The notes beneath the pieces were generated by a model. That model had not been told where the DNA came from. It searched no databases and saw only the letters and a program-made list of their open reading frames with translations. Of a DNA stretch of 6,080 nt, positions 1-6,080 are shown piece after piece. The DNA lies in the NCBI GenBank assembly GCA_903837365.1, contig CAILUF010000032.1, forward strand, positions 1-6,080, given 5' to 3'. The DNA is from an uncultured Alphaproteobacteria bacterium. GTDB lineage: Bacteria > Pseudomonadota > Alphaproteobacteria > Rickettsiales > UBA1997. How positions within the stretch are numbered: position 1 is the stretch's first letter; each line of letters opens with the position of its first letter. The translations under genes were made by a program, and so were the position numbers.

Positions 1-54
1 ATAAATAAAACTAATTAAATTATAAGATCTAATAAAAAATAATTATTTATAAGC

Positions 55-858
55 ATGTTTAAACATATTTTATTTATTGGTTGTGGAAATATGGGTTCAG
101 CTTTGCTTAATCAATTTCTCAGTAATAACGCTTTTCTTGCTGAGCAAATTAGAGTGGTTAAGCCTAGCTCAAATAATCTGGTCAATGGAATTTCATATCA
201 TCAAAATTTTCAACAATTGCCAAGTGATTATAAAGCTGATCTAGTTTTTATTTGTGTTAAACCGCAAAATAGTGAATTAGTTTTATCAGAATTTTCGCAA
301 TTAAAAATTTATGATAAAAATACAATATTTATTTCAATTTTAGCGGGGAAAAAAACTAGTTTTTTTCAAAAAATATTTTCCAAAAAAACTAAAATTATCC
401 GCATAATGCCAAATATTTTGATTCAAGAGAATCAAGGGATCATACCTTATTTTACCTCTAAAACAATCTCAAAAATTGAAGATGAATATTTTCAAATTTT
501 ATTTAGTAATTTTGCTCTTTATTTTGCAATCGATGATGAAAAACTATTTCATGCTCTTACGGCAATTTTTGCATCTGGTCCAGCCTATATTTTCCTTATT
601 GCTGAAATTTTAGTAAATATCACTACCAACCAAAAAATAAAAAAAGATTTAGCAATTAGTTTAGTTAAAAAATTAATTTACGGTAGCGCATTATCGATTA
701 ATAATTCAAATGATTTTCAAACTTTACGAAGCAAGGTTACCAGTTCAAAAGGAACTACCGCATCAGCTCTTGACTACTTAAATAAAAATAATTCACTACA
801 AAAATTATTGCAAAATGCAATTTCACGAGCGATAAAAACATCCAAGCAATTAACATAA
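55..858 (+). CDS. proC: Pyrroline-5-carboxylate reductase
   Basis: This enzyme catalyses the last step of proline synthesis, the NAD(P)H-dependent reduction of 1-pyrroline-5-carboxylate to L-proline in the cytosol. The 267-residue length is normal for the family. Visible motifs, in order, are the Rossmann dinucleotide-binding loop GCGNMG (residues 9-14), CVKPQ (67-71), the RIMPN segment (116-120), ASGPAY (173-178) at the start of the helical dimerisation domain, and the substrate-loop signature LRSKVTS...KGTT (224-235). The signature reads TSSKGTT where the common form is TSPGGTT, a mild departure that should not by itself abolish activity. ATG at 55 is the only reasonable start, because an in-frame TAA lies at 40-42 and no start codon lies between. 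No Shine-Dalgarno sequence is seen. The gene is followed after 26 bases by rnhA on the same strand, so the two are probably cotranscribed. Identification is by motif recognition and is secure. Confidence 0.95.
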   Translation: MFKHILFIGCGNMGSALLNQFLSNNAFLAEQIRVVKPSSNNLVNGISYHQNFQQLPSDYKADLVFICVKPQNSELVLSEFSQLKIYDKNTIFISILAGKKTSFFQKIFSKKTKIIRIMPNILIQENQGIIPYFTSKTISKIEDEYFQILFSNFALYFAIDDEKLFHALTAIFASGPAYIFLIAEILVNITTNQKIKKDLAISLVKKLIYGSALSINNSNDFQTLRSKVTSSKGTTASALDYLNKNNSLQKLLQNAISRAIKTSKQLT

Positions 859-884
859 ATTTATCAATTTATCTTCACCATCTT

Positions 885-1322
885 ATGGAAAATATTACTG
901 AAATTATTAAAATTTATACCGATGGTGCATGCTCTGGGAATCCCGGTAGAGGTGGTTGGGGAGCGGTAATGCTTTATAAAAATCATAAAAAAGAAATTAG
1001 TGGCGCAAACAAGGATACCACTAATAACCGTATGGAATTAACCGCGGTAATTGAAGCTTTAAAAAATGTTAAAAAAACAATTCCTGTAGATATTTATACC
1101 GATTCTAAATATGTCATGGATGGAATCACTAAATGGATTATTTCATGGAAAAAAAATGGCTGGCGAACTGCAGATCGTAAACCTGTAAAAAATAATGACC
1201 TTTGGCAAGCGCTTGATTTAGAATGTCAGAAACATCGAATTTCTTGGTATTGGGTTAAAGGACATTCTGGAAATGAGTATAATGAAATAGCTGATCAATT
1301 AGCAAGACAAGCAATTAAATAA
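885..1322 (+). CDS. rnhA: Ribonuclease HI
   Basis: RNase HI is an endonuclease that cleaves the RNA strand of RNA-DNA hybrids, removing R-loops and replication primers with two metal ions. The 145-residue protein is full length, about ten residues shorter than the E. coli enzyme, mainly at the C terminus. All active-site residues are present at a constant offset of three from E. coli numbering: D13 in [12 protein letters not shown]51 in NNRMELTA, D73 in YTDSKYV, H127 in WVKGHSGN and D137 in IADQLA. The basic handle region [16 protein letters not shown] (residues 88-103), which binds the hybrid, is also intact, marking it as type HI rather than HII. ATG at 885 is preferred because the codons upstream to the proC stop include no other start. 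No Shine-Dalgarno sequence is visible, so translation may depend on coupling to proC or on an unstructured AT-rich leader. The gene runs convergently into the large LRR gene, with 30 bases between the stop codons. Confidence 0.97.
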   Translation: MENITEIIKIYTDGACSGNPGRGGWGAVMLYKNHKKEISGANKDTTNNRMELTAVIEALKNVKKTIPVDIYTDSKYVMDGITKWIISWKKNGWRTADRKPVKNNDLWQALDLECQKHRISWYWVKGHSGNEYNEIADQLARQAIK

Positions 1323-1330
1323 TCAATATC

Positions 1331-1355
1331 TAATTCCAATATATTTTTGGAGTTA
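1331..1355. terminator. Candidate bidirectional stem-loop between convergent genes
   Basis: TAATTCCAA (1331-1339) pairs with TTGGAGTTA (1347-1355), giving a nine-base stem with one G-U pair and a seven-base loop. It lies in the 30-base gap between the convergent stop codons and overlaps the stop codon of the large minus-strand gene. Placement fits a shared terminator, but no clean T-tract follows on either strand and the stem is mostly A-T, so termination is only suggested by position. Confidence 0.35.
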
Positions 1356-4300
1356 TTGCGATTGCAATACAGCTTTGGGTCTTCGCAAAATAAGGCTTGA
1401 AAAACATTTTGAACATGAAGATTTTGGCTCTTGTAAATCCAGATCCCCTCCTTTCCTTATCCTCTTACTAAAATCTGCAGTTAAGTTCATTTTCTTTTCA
1501 TCAAAAATAGCTTGTTTATAAAAACGATCAAAGTTTTTCATTATATTTTTAATTTCATCATCGCTAATTTCTGCCGTTGGCTGTTGATTTTGATTAATTT
1601 TTAATAATTGATTTGCCAGTAAATTTGTTAATTCATGTTTTCCATACTCAGAAATTTCCTTATCAATTTTTACTAAGGAATCTGAATCATTCTTAGTTAT
1701 TTTTTTTAACTCATCTACTTTTAATTTAACCATCTCGTCAATTTTATCTTTCAATTCTCTTATAAATTTAAGATTACAGATTTCTAAAATTTGACATTGA
1801 TCTTGAGGTTTATAAATTTTTTTTAAAATTTGCTTAGCCATTAAATAACACAATGGTTTGTAGTTCGCGTATGATATTTGCTCTTCAATTTTTTTAAATT
1901 CCTCAACCTCTTTGTCAGATGGACGTTGAGTAATTGGCATTTCTGAAAATTTTGGATATGATATTGACGGAAAAATCAAACCCAATTCACTGTTATGTTT
2001 TTCAATAATAGCGCTTAAATAATTTAATAATATTTTTTCTTTATTTGCGGCATTAAATGGAGAGTTGACTCTTAGTTTCAAAGATTTCATCGCTAAATCT
2101 TCAATATGATCAAAAATTAATCTATTTTTTAAATAGTTAAATATTGGATTTTCAGATTGATCTTGACTATCTATATTGCCAGTATCAATCGCCTCTTGTT
2201 TCGCAATATTTTGAATTTTAGAAATTTCTTGCGTTAACTCTTCTTGGGTTATTTTATTGCATAGGTTATGTAATTTTACGATTATAACCCATAGACTTTC
2301 CGGTGGATAATTATCTATTTCGATAGAAACAATAAAATTAACTGCATTTATAAATTCAGGGTCACTTTTTTTTTCATATATTGCAAAACATATGCCTATA
2401 ATCTCTCGCGCGAATATTTTCTTTTGAACTGGGGCGAATTCATTAGATCTTCCTTGTAATATAAAATTAATTTTCTGAATTATGCTATTAATCTTTACAA
2501 CCATCCAATATTCAATTAAATCATTTTCCTCAACTGCAACTCCAGAATAATAATATTTTAAATCTTCTAGCAATGTTAATAAATTTTTGTCTGTGATTAA
2601 TAAAGAATCTTGCGAAGCATCTTGGGAAAGTGTAAAATTTTCCGATAATAAAAATTGAACACCGTTTCTTTCGAAAATCATTCGGCAATTATCACTATAC
2701 TCTTCATCACTAAATTCAGCTAAAGGTATCAATAAAGATAAATCTGAATATTTTGGATAAGGATTTTTTTTATCTTCTACAACAAGTTCAGGATTTAAAA
2801 ATTGAGGTCTTTTAGTTAATTTATTACTTGATATATTTATCTTTCTTAAATTAACCAAAGTGGAAATTTTATCAACATCCAGATCTTTTAAAAGATTTCC
2901 ATTTATTTCTAAAGTTTTTAGATGAAGTAAATCGAAAATAGCCGAAGGAATCGACTTAAGATGAAGGCTGGAGATATCTAAACTCTCCGATTGATTTTTA
3001 TAACATTCTACTATTCTTTCAACTGCCTTCGCAATATTTTCAGAATTATGATCTTCTGCGGATAATTCAAGCTTTGCCCATTCTTCCAGCTTTTCTTTAA
3101 ATAATTTTACTTGAACAATCGTTATTGAAATCCCGACTTTATTCAATTGATTTCGATAAAATTCATCAAATTTTTCAACAATTTCTTTTTCTACACTATC
3201 TTCTGCTTCATCAGAAATAATTTTTTGATTAATAGTTATTTTAAGTAACTCTTTGTCAACAAGATCAATTAGTAACTGCTCTTGATAACTAGTAATTTCA
3301 AATGTTATTTCATCAAATTTAGTTTTTTCTAAATTTTCTTCATTTAAATAACCAATAAATCTAAGGTAAATTTCAGAAATTTTTGAATCAAAATTATTTA
3401 TAAAATCTAAATTAATAATCTCAAATATTAGCGATTTAGTTGCATTACATTTTTTCTTAACAATATGCGTAGCTAAAAAATTACAAATCGGTTTTTTCGA
3501 CTCTTGGATAAAAAATTCTTTGAGTAAGTCGACTTGTGAAGTTGGTATAATTACATCTATTTTCTCAGCATTTTCCAACATATTAACGCAGTAAGGTCTT
3601 AAGCGTAAATCAGATTTTAATTGAAGATGATAATTATAAAAAAAAGTTAAAAATATTTTTTTTTTATCTAGATTCGATAATGCAAGGCTAGGTATACTTT
3701 CCCAGTCATCCTCAGTATATTTGCTAGCAATGTCATCGATATAATCATAAATCACATTTTTTTTTATATAATCAAATACAAGATCACATGTTAATTGACG
3801 ATTCAAATCCTTCGGGGAGGATGGAACTGATAAATAATTTTCATCAGCAGATAATGGGGAATGGCGATGTAAATCTTTAGGCGAAGATGGAGCTGATAAA
3901 CGATCCTCATCAACAGATAATGGTAAAGATGGAGTAACCTTATCAATCGCTAATGGAGCTGGTAAAAGATGTGGATCGGCAAATAGTCTCTCATTATCTT
4001 TAAGCGCATTACCAATATCCGCAATCAAACAATTTAGTTGTTCAGTAGTTTTCTTAGAAGCTAGATTAATTAGATTTAATATCATTAATTCACTATTGGC
4101 TTTAGAATAAATTTCTGGTTTTTTAACAATAAAAATATCTACCATTTGTAAAAATTCTACATCATCTCTTCTAGCGTAAATTGTCGAACAAGCTATTAGT
4201 AATTCGCGCGAGAGAGGTTTGCGCTCTCTTTGTTTTTTCCATTTCCAAACTGTACTTTCAATAAAGCAAGTTAAGGAATTCGAGAAGTCTTGTATAATTT

Positions 4301-4916
4301 TTTTAGATTTATCAATTTTTGTAGGAAGTGGATTATTAAAAAATTCCAATATCTCGCCAAGTCTTGCACTCAAAGAATCTCTTGGGTCAGTCGTAGAATT
4401 AATTTCATTGTAAAAAAAAACTTTATAATCTTTAGCTTTTTCATCTTCGCTATAATTAGCTGAATTAATAAGCGATAATATGAAGGGTAATTTAGCGCTA
4501 AACTCCGAAATGAGTGATATGGATTTACTAGTTATTTTTTGAACTTGTTCTTGATCTAAAAGATTATTAAAAACATTTAGCTCTTTTAAATGGATAATTT
4601 TATTAATTTGAACAATTGGCAAATTTCTAATTTTATTATTAGCTAAATTAATTTTTACAAAACATTTTTTTGAAAATATTGCCGATGGAATTGAGGAAAG
4701 CCCTAAATTTGATAAATCTAAACTTTTTTTTGTATCATTAGAATAAGAACTTATTATTACTTCCTTGGCATAATTTATATTTTCAATATTATCTGGATTG
4801 TCCTTTAATTCTTGCTCGCACCATTGGCTTACCTGATCGTTAAATTCTGTAATATCTTGAAGTGAATGCTCAGAGGTTTTTGTGAATAAAGGTAAGCTAT
4901 AAAAGTATGATTGCAT
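1353..4916 (-). CDS. Large duplicated LRR protein, possible effector
   Basis: I do not recognise a named family for this 1187-residue protein. It is an internal tandem duplication: residues about 20-591 align with about 598-1137. Each copy starts with a helical stretch containing a conserved F and W (F25/W32; F606/W613). A short leucine-rich-repeat block follows (about 63-118 and 643-700), opening with SLDLSNLGLSSIPSAIF in copy 1 and SLDISSLHLKSIPSAIF in copy 2. About 450 residues of predicted helix come next. Matching pairs include RELLIACSTIY/REIIGICFAIY (237-247/837-847), KPIC/KPLC (475-478/1020-1023), and the ends LLKI and FDEFY/FDRFY. Copy 1 alone has a Pro/Ser-rich linker (about 312-376). 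The C-terminal tail (1141-1187) is basic with a CSKC pair. No signal peptide or membrane segment is evident, so the protein is soluble and either cytosolic or exported by a specialised system. The helix-LRR opening recalls IpaH/SspH effectors, but no CxD motif occurs. ATG at 4916 follows an extended -10 promoter and a weak GGA. A gene this long without interruption is clearly coding; its function is unknown. Confidence 0.9.
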   Translation of the reverse strand: MQSYFYSLPLFTKTSEHSLQDITEFNDQVSQWCEQELKDNPDNIENINYAKEVIISSYSNDTKKSLDLSNLGLSSIPSAIFSKKCFVKINLANNKIRNLPIVQINKIIHLKELNVFNNLLDQEQVQKITSKSISLISEFSAKLPFILSLINSANYSEDEKAKDYKVFFYNEINSTTDPRDSLSARLGEILEFFNNPLPTKIDKSKKIIQDFSNSLTCFIESTVWKWKKQRERKPLSRELLIACSTIYARRDDVEFLQMVDIFIVKKPEIYSKANSELMILNLINLASKKTTEQLNCLIADIGNALKDNERLFADPHLLPAPLAIDKVTPSLPLSVDEDRLSAPSSPKDLHRHSPLSADENYLSVPSSPKDLNRQLTCDLVFDYIKKNVIYDYIDDIASKYTEDDWESIPSLALSNLDKKKIFLTFFYNYHLQLKSDLRLRPYCVNMLENAEKIDVIIPTSQVDLLKEFFIQESKKPICNFLATHIVKKKCNATKSLIFEIINLDFINNFDSKISEIYLRFIGYLNEENLEKTKFDEITFEITSYQEQLLIDLVDKELLKITINQKIISDEAEDSVEKEIVEKFDEFYRNQLNKVGISITIVQVKLFKEKLEEWAKLELSAEDHNSENIAKAVERIVECYKNQSESLDISSLHLKSIPSAIFDLLHLKTLEINGNLLKDLDVDKISTLVNLRKINISSNKLTKRPQFLNPELVVEDKKNPYPKYSDLSLLIPLAEFSDEEYSDNCRMIFERNGVQFLLSENFTLSQDASQDSLLITDKNLLTLLEDLKYYYSGVAVEENDLIEYWMVVKINSIIQKINFILQGRSNEFAPVQKKIFAREIIGICFAIYEKKSDPEFINAVNFIVSIEIDNYPPESLWVIIVKLHNLCNKITQEELTQEISKIQNIAKQEAIDTGNIDSQDQSENPIFNYLKNRLIFDHIEDLAMKSLKLRVNSPFNAANKEKILLNYLSAIIEKHNSELGLIFPSISYPKFSEMPITQRPSDKEVEEFKKIEEQISYANYKPLCYLMAKQILKKIYKPQDQCQILEICNLKFIRELKDKIDEMVKLKVDELKKITKNDSDSLVKIDKEISEYGKHELTNLLANQLLKINQNQQPTAEISDDEIKNIMKNFDRFYKQAIFDEKKMNLTADFSKRIRKGGDLDLQEPKSSCSKCFSSLILRRPKAVLQSQ
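1506..3125 (-). repeat. Protein-level duplication, module copy 2
   Basis: This encodes residues about 598-1137, the second module. Landmarks matching copy 1 are W613, the LRR block at 645-700, C843 in REIIGICFAIY, IFNYLKNRLIFDHIEDLA (925-942), C1023 in KPLC, CNLKFI (1047-1052), LLKI (1104-1107) and FDRFY (1129-1133). The residue offset between copies is about 580 in the LRR block, 600 at the first conserved Cys, and 545-547 after the linker. The fall in offset is explained by loss or absence of the linker here. Confidence 0.85.
2817..2990 (-). other. Leucine-rich repeat block 2 of the large protein
   Basis: Residues about 643-700 form the matching LRR units in copy 2: SLDISSLHLKSIPSAIF, LKTLEINGNLLKDL and LRKINISSNKLTKRP. 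The pattern is cleaner than in block 1. The shared SIPSAIF string is the strongest identity between the two modules. Confidence 0.78.
3795..3926 (-). repeat. 66-bp tandem repeat encoding a Ser/Pro linker
   Basis: Two adjacent 66-base units (3861-3926 and 3795-3860) match at about 50 of 66 bases by hand alignment. They encode 22-residue repeats with the shared pattern PLS(V/A)DE..LS(A/V)PSSPKDL (residues 331-352 and 353-374). A shorter decayed relative, PLAIDKVTPS, precedes them (321-330). The period is a multiple of three, so copy number can change without breaking the frame. The segment is probably disordered and falls between two helical parts of module copy 1. Confidence 0.85.
4563..4730 (-). 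other. Leucine-rich repeat block 1 of the large protein
   Basis: Residues about 63-118 form two to three LRR units: SLDLSNLGLSSIPSAIF, FVKINLANNKIRNLP and LKELNVFNNLL. The spacing of Leu/Ile and Asn follows the LxxLxLxxNxL pattern with a xxIP or xxLP close, as in bacterial LRR proteins. Only a short solenoid is possible, so it may act as a small binding surface between two helical regions. Confidence 0.75.
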
Positions 4917-4941
4917 AATTATTAAATTCCAAGTTAAAAAA

Positions 4942-4950
4942 ATTATACCA
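4942..4950 (-). promoter_or_regulatory. Extended -10 promoter for the large LRR gene
   Basis: On the minus strand the sequence reads TGGTATAAT, a perfect TATAAT hexamer (4942-4947) with the TG of an extended -10 element one base upstream. The hexamer at the 17-base position is TTAAAT, a poor -35 match, which the extended -10 could compensate for. Transcription would start near 4935, leaving a leader of about 19 bases before the ATG at 4916. A GGA at 4928-4930 is the only, weak, ribosome-binding candidate. Confidence 0.6.
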
Positions 4951-4970
4951 ATTCAAACTAAATGATTTAA

Positions 4971-4998
4971 TTAGATTTGTAGATTTATAATAATCTAA
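4971..4998. repeat. TAGATT direct and inverted repeat cluster
   Basis: TTAGATT (4971-4977) is followed by a second TAGATT (4980-4985) and then by the inverted form AATCTAA (4992-4998). The outer pair makes a seven-base inverted repeat and the inner pair a six-base repeat with a six-base spacer. The cluster lies just upstream of the -10 element of the large gene, where an operator or activator site could sit. In DNA this AT-rich, chance occurrence is a real possibility. Confidence 0.3.
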
Positions 4999-5123
4999 CC
5001 TAAAGTTACTAGTTAAACTATCCTTCAAATTAAGTTTAGAAGATAATTTAAAAGTAAAATGATATTAGTACTTATTTGTTTTATTATTTTTTTAGAGAAT
5101 ATTTTTAATTACGCAATATATAT

Positions 5124-5144
5124 TATTATAAATAGTTTATAATA
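5124..5144. repeat. A/T-only inverted repeat
   Basis: TATTATAAA (5124-5132) and TTTATAATA (5136-5144) are a perfect nine-base inverted repeat around TAG. It lies 48 bases past the stop of the J-domain gene. The stem has no G-C pair and no T-tract immediately follows on the minus strand, so it is a poor terminator. It could be a protein-binding palindrome or chance in AT-rich sequence. Confidence 0.3.
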
Positions 5145-5191
5145 CTTTTAATATTTTTTTAAATAGAATTGGAATATGGTTTTAATCTTTT

Positions 5192-6080
5192 TTATCTCGC
5201 GCAAAACACTCCTTTACTTTCAATTTTTTTGGCTGAAATACTATTTATAAGTCTATCAATAAATTTCTTAGTTTTCTGAGAATTTACAACACTTTCATCG
5301 CAGAATTTTTCTATAAATTTAGACTTTATATCTTTATTTAAAAAAGTTGAAATGCTTGAAGAAGCTGGGGATCTTAATAATTTATCAATTATATTTAAAA
5401 CAATTTGAGCTTCGTGTCTCATCAGCCTTCCATCCTTTAGATCTATAGCTTTATTAATTATAGAAACTTCTTTGGCGAATGAATTCGTCGATGAAATTCT
5501 ATTTAATTCATTTCTATGTTGAATTAGAATTTTATGAATATCAATAGTAATATTATTTGCAAAATGAATGCCGTAATTTGATCGGCGATTAAAAATATTT
5601 GAAAAAAATAATTTCAAGTCAAACTCTTTTTTAATCAATTCCTTTGACAAATCCTTTAAAAAATCATTGCTACTCATTGTTGCATATAAATCTTCACAAG
5701 GGGTCGTTACGAATAAAGATTCAATTGGGGTAAATGTCTTTTGATGATGATTGCGATCGAACCAATCATCAATAAGTGGTTTGATGCGATGAGTTATCAT
5801 GTTAAATATAAGTGTAATTTTATCTTTATCATGTGGAGAAAAAGAATTAGGATCTTTATCATCTAAAATATTAAATTTGTCAGGATGAGTTATTAACGAA
5901 ATTTTATTAAAAGCTTTTTTAAATTCAGATTGATTAAAAGGTTTATCTATATCAAGAATGTTATATATTATAAAAAATAATATTGATTTTACGTTATCAG
6001 TCAAGGTTTCATCAATGGTTTTAAGATTATATATTATACTTATTTCTTCACTGCTTAATTTATCATAATTATATAAAATG
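5192..6080 (-). CDS. J-domain (DnaJ-like) protein, 5' end beyond the window
   Basis: J domains stimulate the ATPase of Hsp70 (DnaK) through an invariant HPD motif, and the rest of the protein selects the client or location. Here HPD is encoded at 5879-5887 within SLITHPDKF. It follows a helix II like that of the family (SEFKKAFNKI) and a helix I with YNILDI, and helix III is probably DKDKITLIFNMI. The frame is open to the window edge. The first possible start inside is a TTG at 6004, but upstream codons continue without a stop through 6080 and read as protein-like sequence (YDKLSSEEISIIYNLKTIDE), so the true start lies outside and at least 296 residues exist. The remaining 190 or so residues after the J domain are helical, Lys/Ile-rich and unlike the Gly/Phe, zinc-finger or substrate domains of DnaJ itself, so this is not a housekeeping chaperone. 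No signal peptide can be judged. Family assignment of the J domain is fairly firm; the role is unknown. Confidence 0.82.
   Translation of the reverse strand, partial: ILYNYDKLSSEEISIIYNLKTIDETLTDNVKSILFFIIYNILDIDKPFNQSEFKKAFNKISLITHPDKFNILDDKDPNSFSPHDKDKITLIFNMITHRIKPLIDDWFDRNHHQKTFTPIESLFVTTPCEDLYATMSSNDFLKDLSKELIKKEFDLKLFFSNIFNRRSNYGIHFANNITIDIHKILIQHRNELNRISSTNSFAKEVSIINKAIDLKDGRLMRHEAQIVLNIIDKLLRSPASSSISTFLNKDIKSKFIEKFCDESVVNSQKTKKFIDRLINSISAKKIESKGVFCAR

Larger units (their letters stand above)
3144..4859 (-). repeat. Protein-level duplication, module copy 1
   Basis: This encodes residues about 20-591, the first of two homologous modules in the large protein. Landmarks are W32, the LRR block at 65-118, C243 in RELLIACSTIY, FDYIKKNVIYDYIDDIA (381-397), C478 in KPIC, INLDFI (501-506), the ELLKI end at 556-560, and FDEFY at 583-587. 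It differs from copy 2 chiefly by the inserted linker at about 312-376. The duplication is diverged and is seen in the protein alignment rather than as a DNA repeat, so it is old. Confidence 0.85.
4917..5191. other. AT-rich non-coding gap between the two minus-strand genes
   Basis: These 275 bases separate the stop of the J-domain gene from the start of the large LRR gene. They are richer in A and T than the flanking genes and hold no convincing ORF, RNA gene or mobile-element end. What can be seen is the extended -10 promoter near 4945, the TAGATT repeat cluster, and an A/T-dominated palindrome at 5124-5144. No G+C-rich hairpin with a T-tract follows the J-domain gene, so its termination point is not defined. 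Confidence 0.6.

Noticed and set aside
1..54. Promoter for proC in the AT-rich leader (TATAAG near 21-26)
   Set aside because: Any -35 element would fall outside the window and the match is weak in sequence that is nearly all A and T.
4219..4413. Plus-strand ORF of 64 codons inside the large gene
   Set aside because: It is antisense to the LRR protein coding region, has no ribosome-binding site or recognisable domain, and its encoded sequence looks like a shadow of the real frame.
1353..4916. Typical IpaH-type E3 ubiquitin ligase assignment for the LRR protein
   Set aside because: No CxD catalytic motif occurs at any Cys in the protein and the similarity seen is only by eye, so it is kept as a hypothesis.
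5020..5040. Hairpin CTTCAAA...TTTAGAAG as a terminator
   Set aside because: The stem is short with a bulge, no T-tract follows, and it lies more than 150 bases past the J-domain gene stop.
5192..6004. J-domain gene taken as complete with a TTG start at 6004
   Set aside because: The frame is open from 6004 to the window edge with no stop, and the upstream codons read as plausible protein, so the gene is partial.
1..6080. CRISPR array, tRNA, rRNA or insertion sequence
   Set aside because: No regularly spaced direct repeats, cloverleaf-like sequence, conserved rRNA segment or transposase was seen on either strand.

Overview
The window is AT-rich bacterial DNA (by eye a little under 30% G+C). 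Its genes have no convincing Shine-Dalgarno sequence, and poly-A/T runs occur inside the coding regions. Two ordinary housekeeping genes sit beside two long hypothetical genes built from eukaryote-like interaction domains: leucine-rich repeats and a J domain. This combination is typical of host-associated or intracellular bacteria with reduced AT-rich genomes. A Rickettsiales-like or Legionella/Coxiella-like lineage is plausible, but that is inference; nothing here fixes the taxon.

Layout. Positions 55-1322 on the + strand hold proC (pyrroline-5-carboxylate reductase) and rnhA (ribonuclease HI), 26 bases apart and probably cotranscribed. Positions 1353-4916 on the - strand encode a 1187-residue protein that converges on rnhA. 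Between the two stop codons lies a small stem-loop that could end transcription from either side. Positions 4917-5191 are non-coding and very AT-rich. They contain an extended -10 promoter (TGGTATAAT on the - strand) just upstream of the large gene, and a cluster of short direct and inverted repeats behind it. From 5192 to the window edge, also on the - strand, is the 3' part of a J-domain (DnaJ-like) protein gene whose true start lies outside the window.

The main discovery is the architecture of the 1187-residue protein. It is a full-length internal tandem duplication. Residues about 20-591 and about 598-1137 align from end to end. Each copy carries an N-terminal helical segment, a short leucine-rich-repeat block beginning SLD(L/I)S and containing SIPSAIF, and a long all-helical region with two Cys positions kept in both copies. 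The first copy also has a Pro/Ser-rich linker made of 22-residue repeats. The helix-then-LRR opening resembles the bacterial IpaH/SspH group of LRR effectors, but no CxD catalytic motif of that family is visible. The protein is best treated as an uncharacterised, possibly secreted, LRR protein.

The housekeeping pair serves proline synthesis and removal of RNA from RNA-DNA hybrids, with no evident link to the other two genes. The large LRR gene and the J-domain gene lie in the same direction, but 275 bases and an apparent separate promoter lie between them, so they look like neighbours in an accessory region rather than a tight operon.
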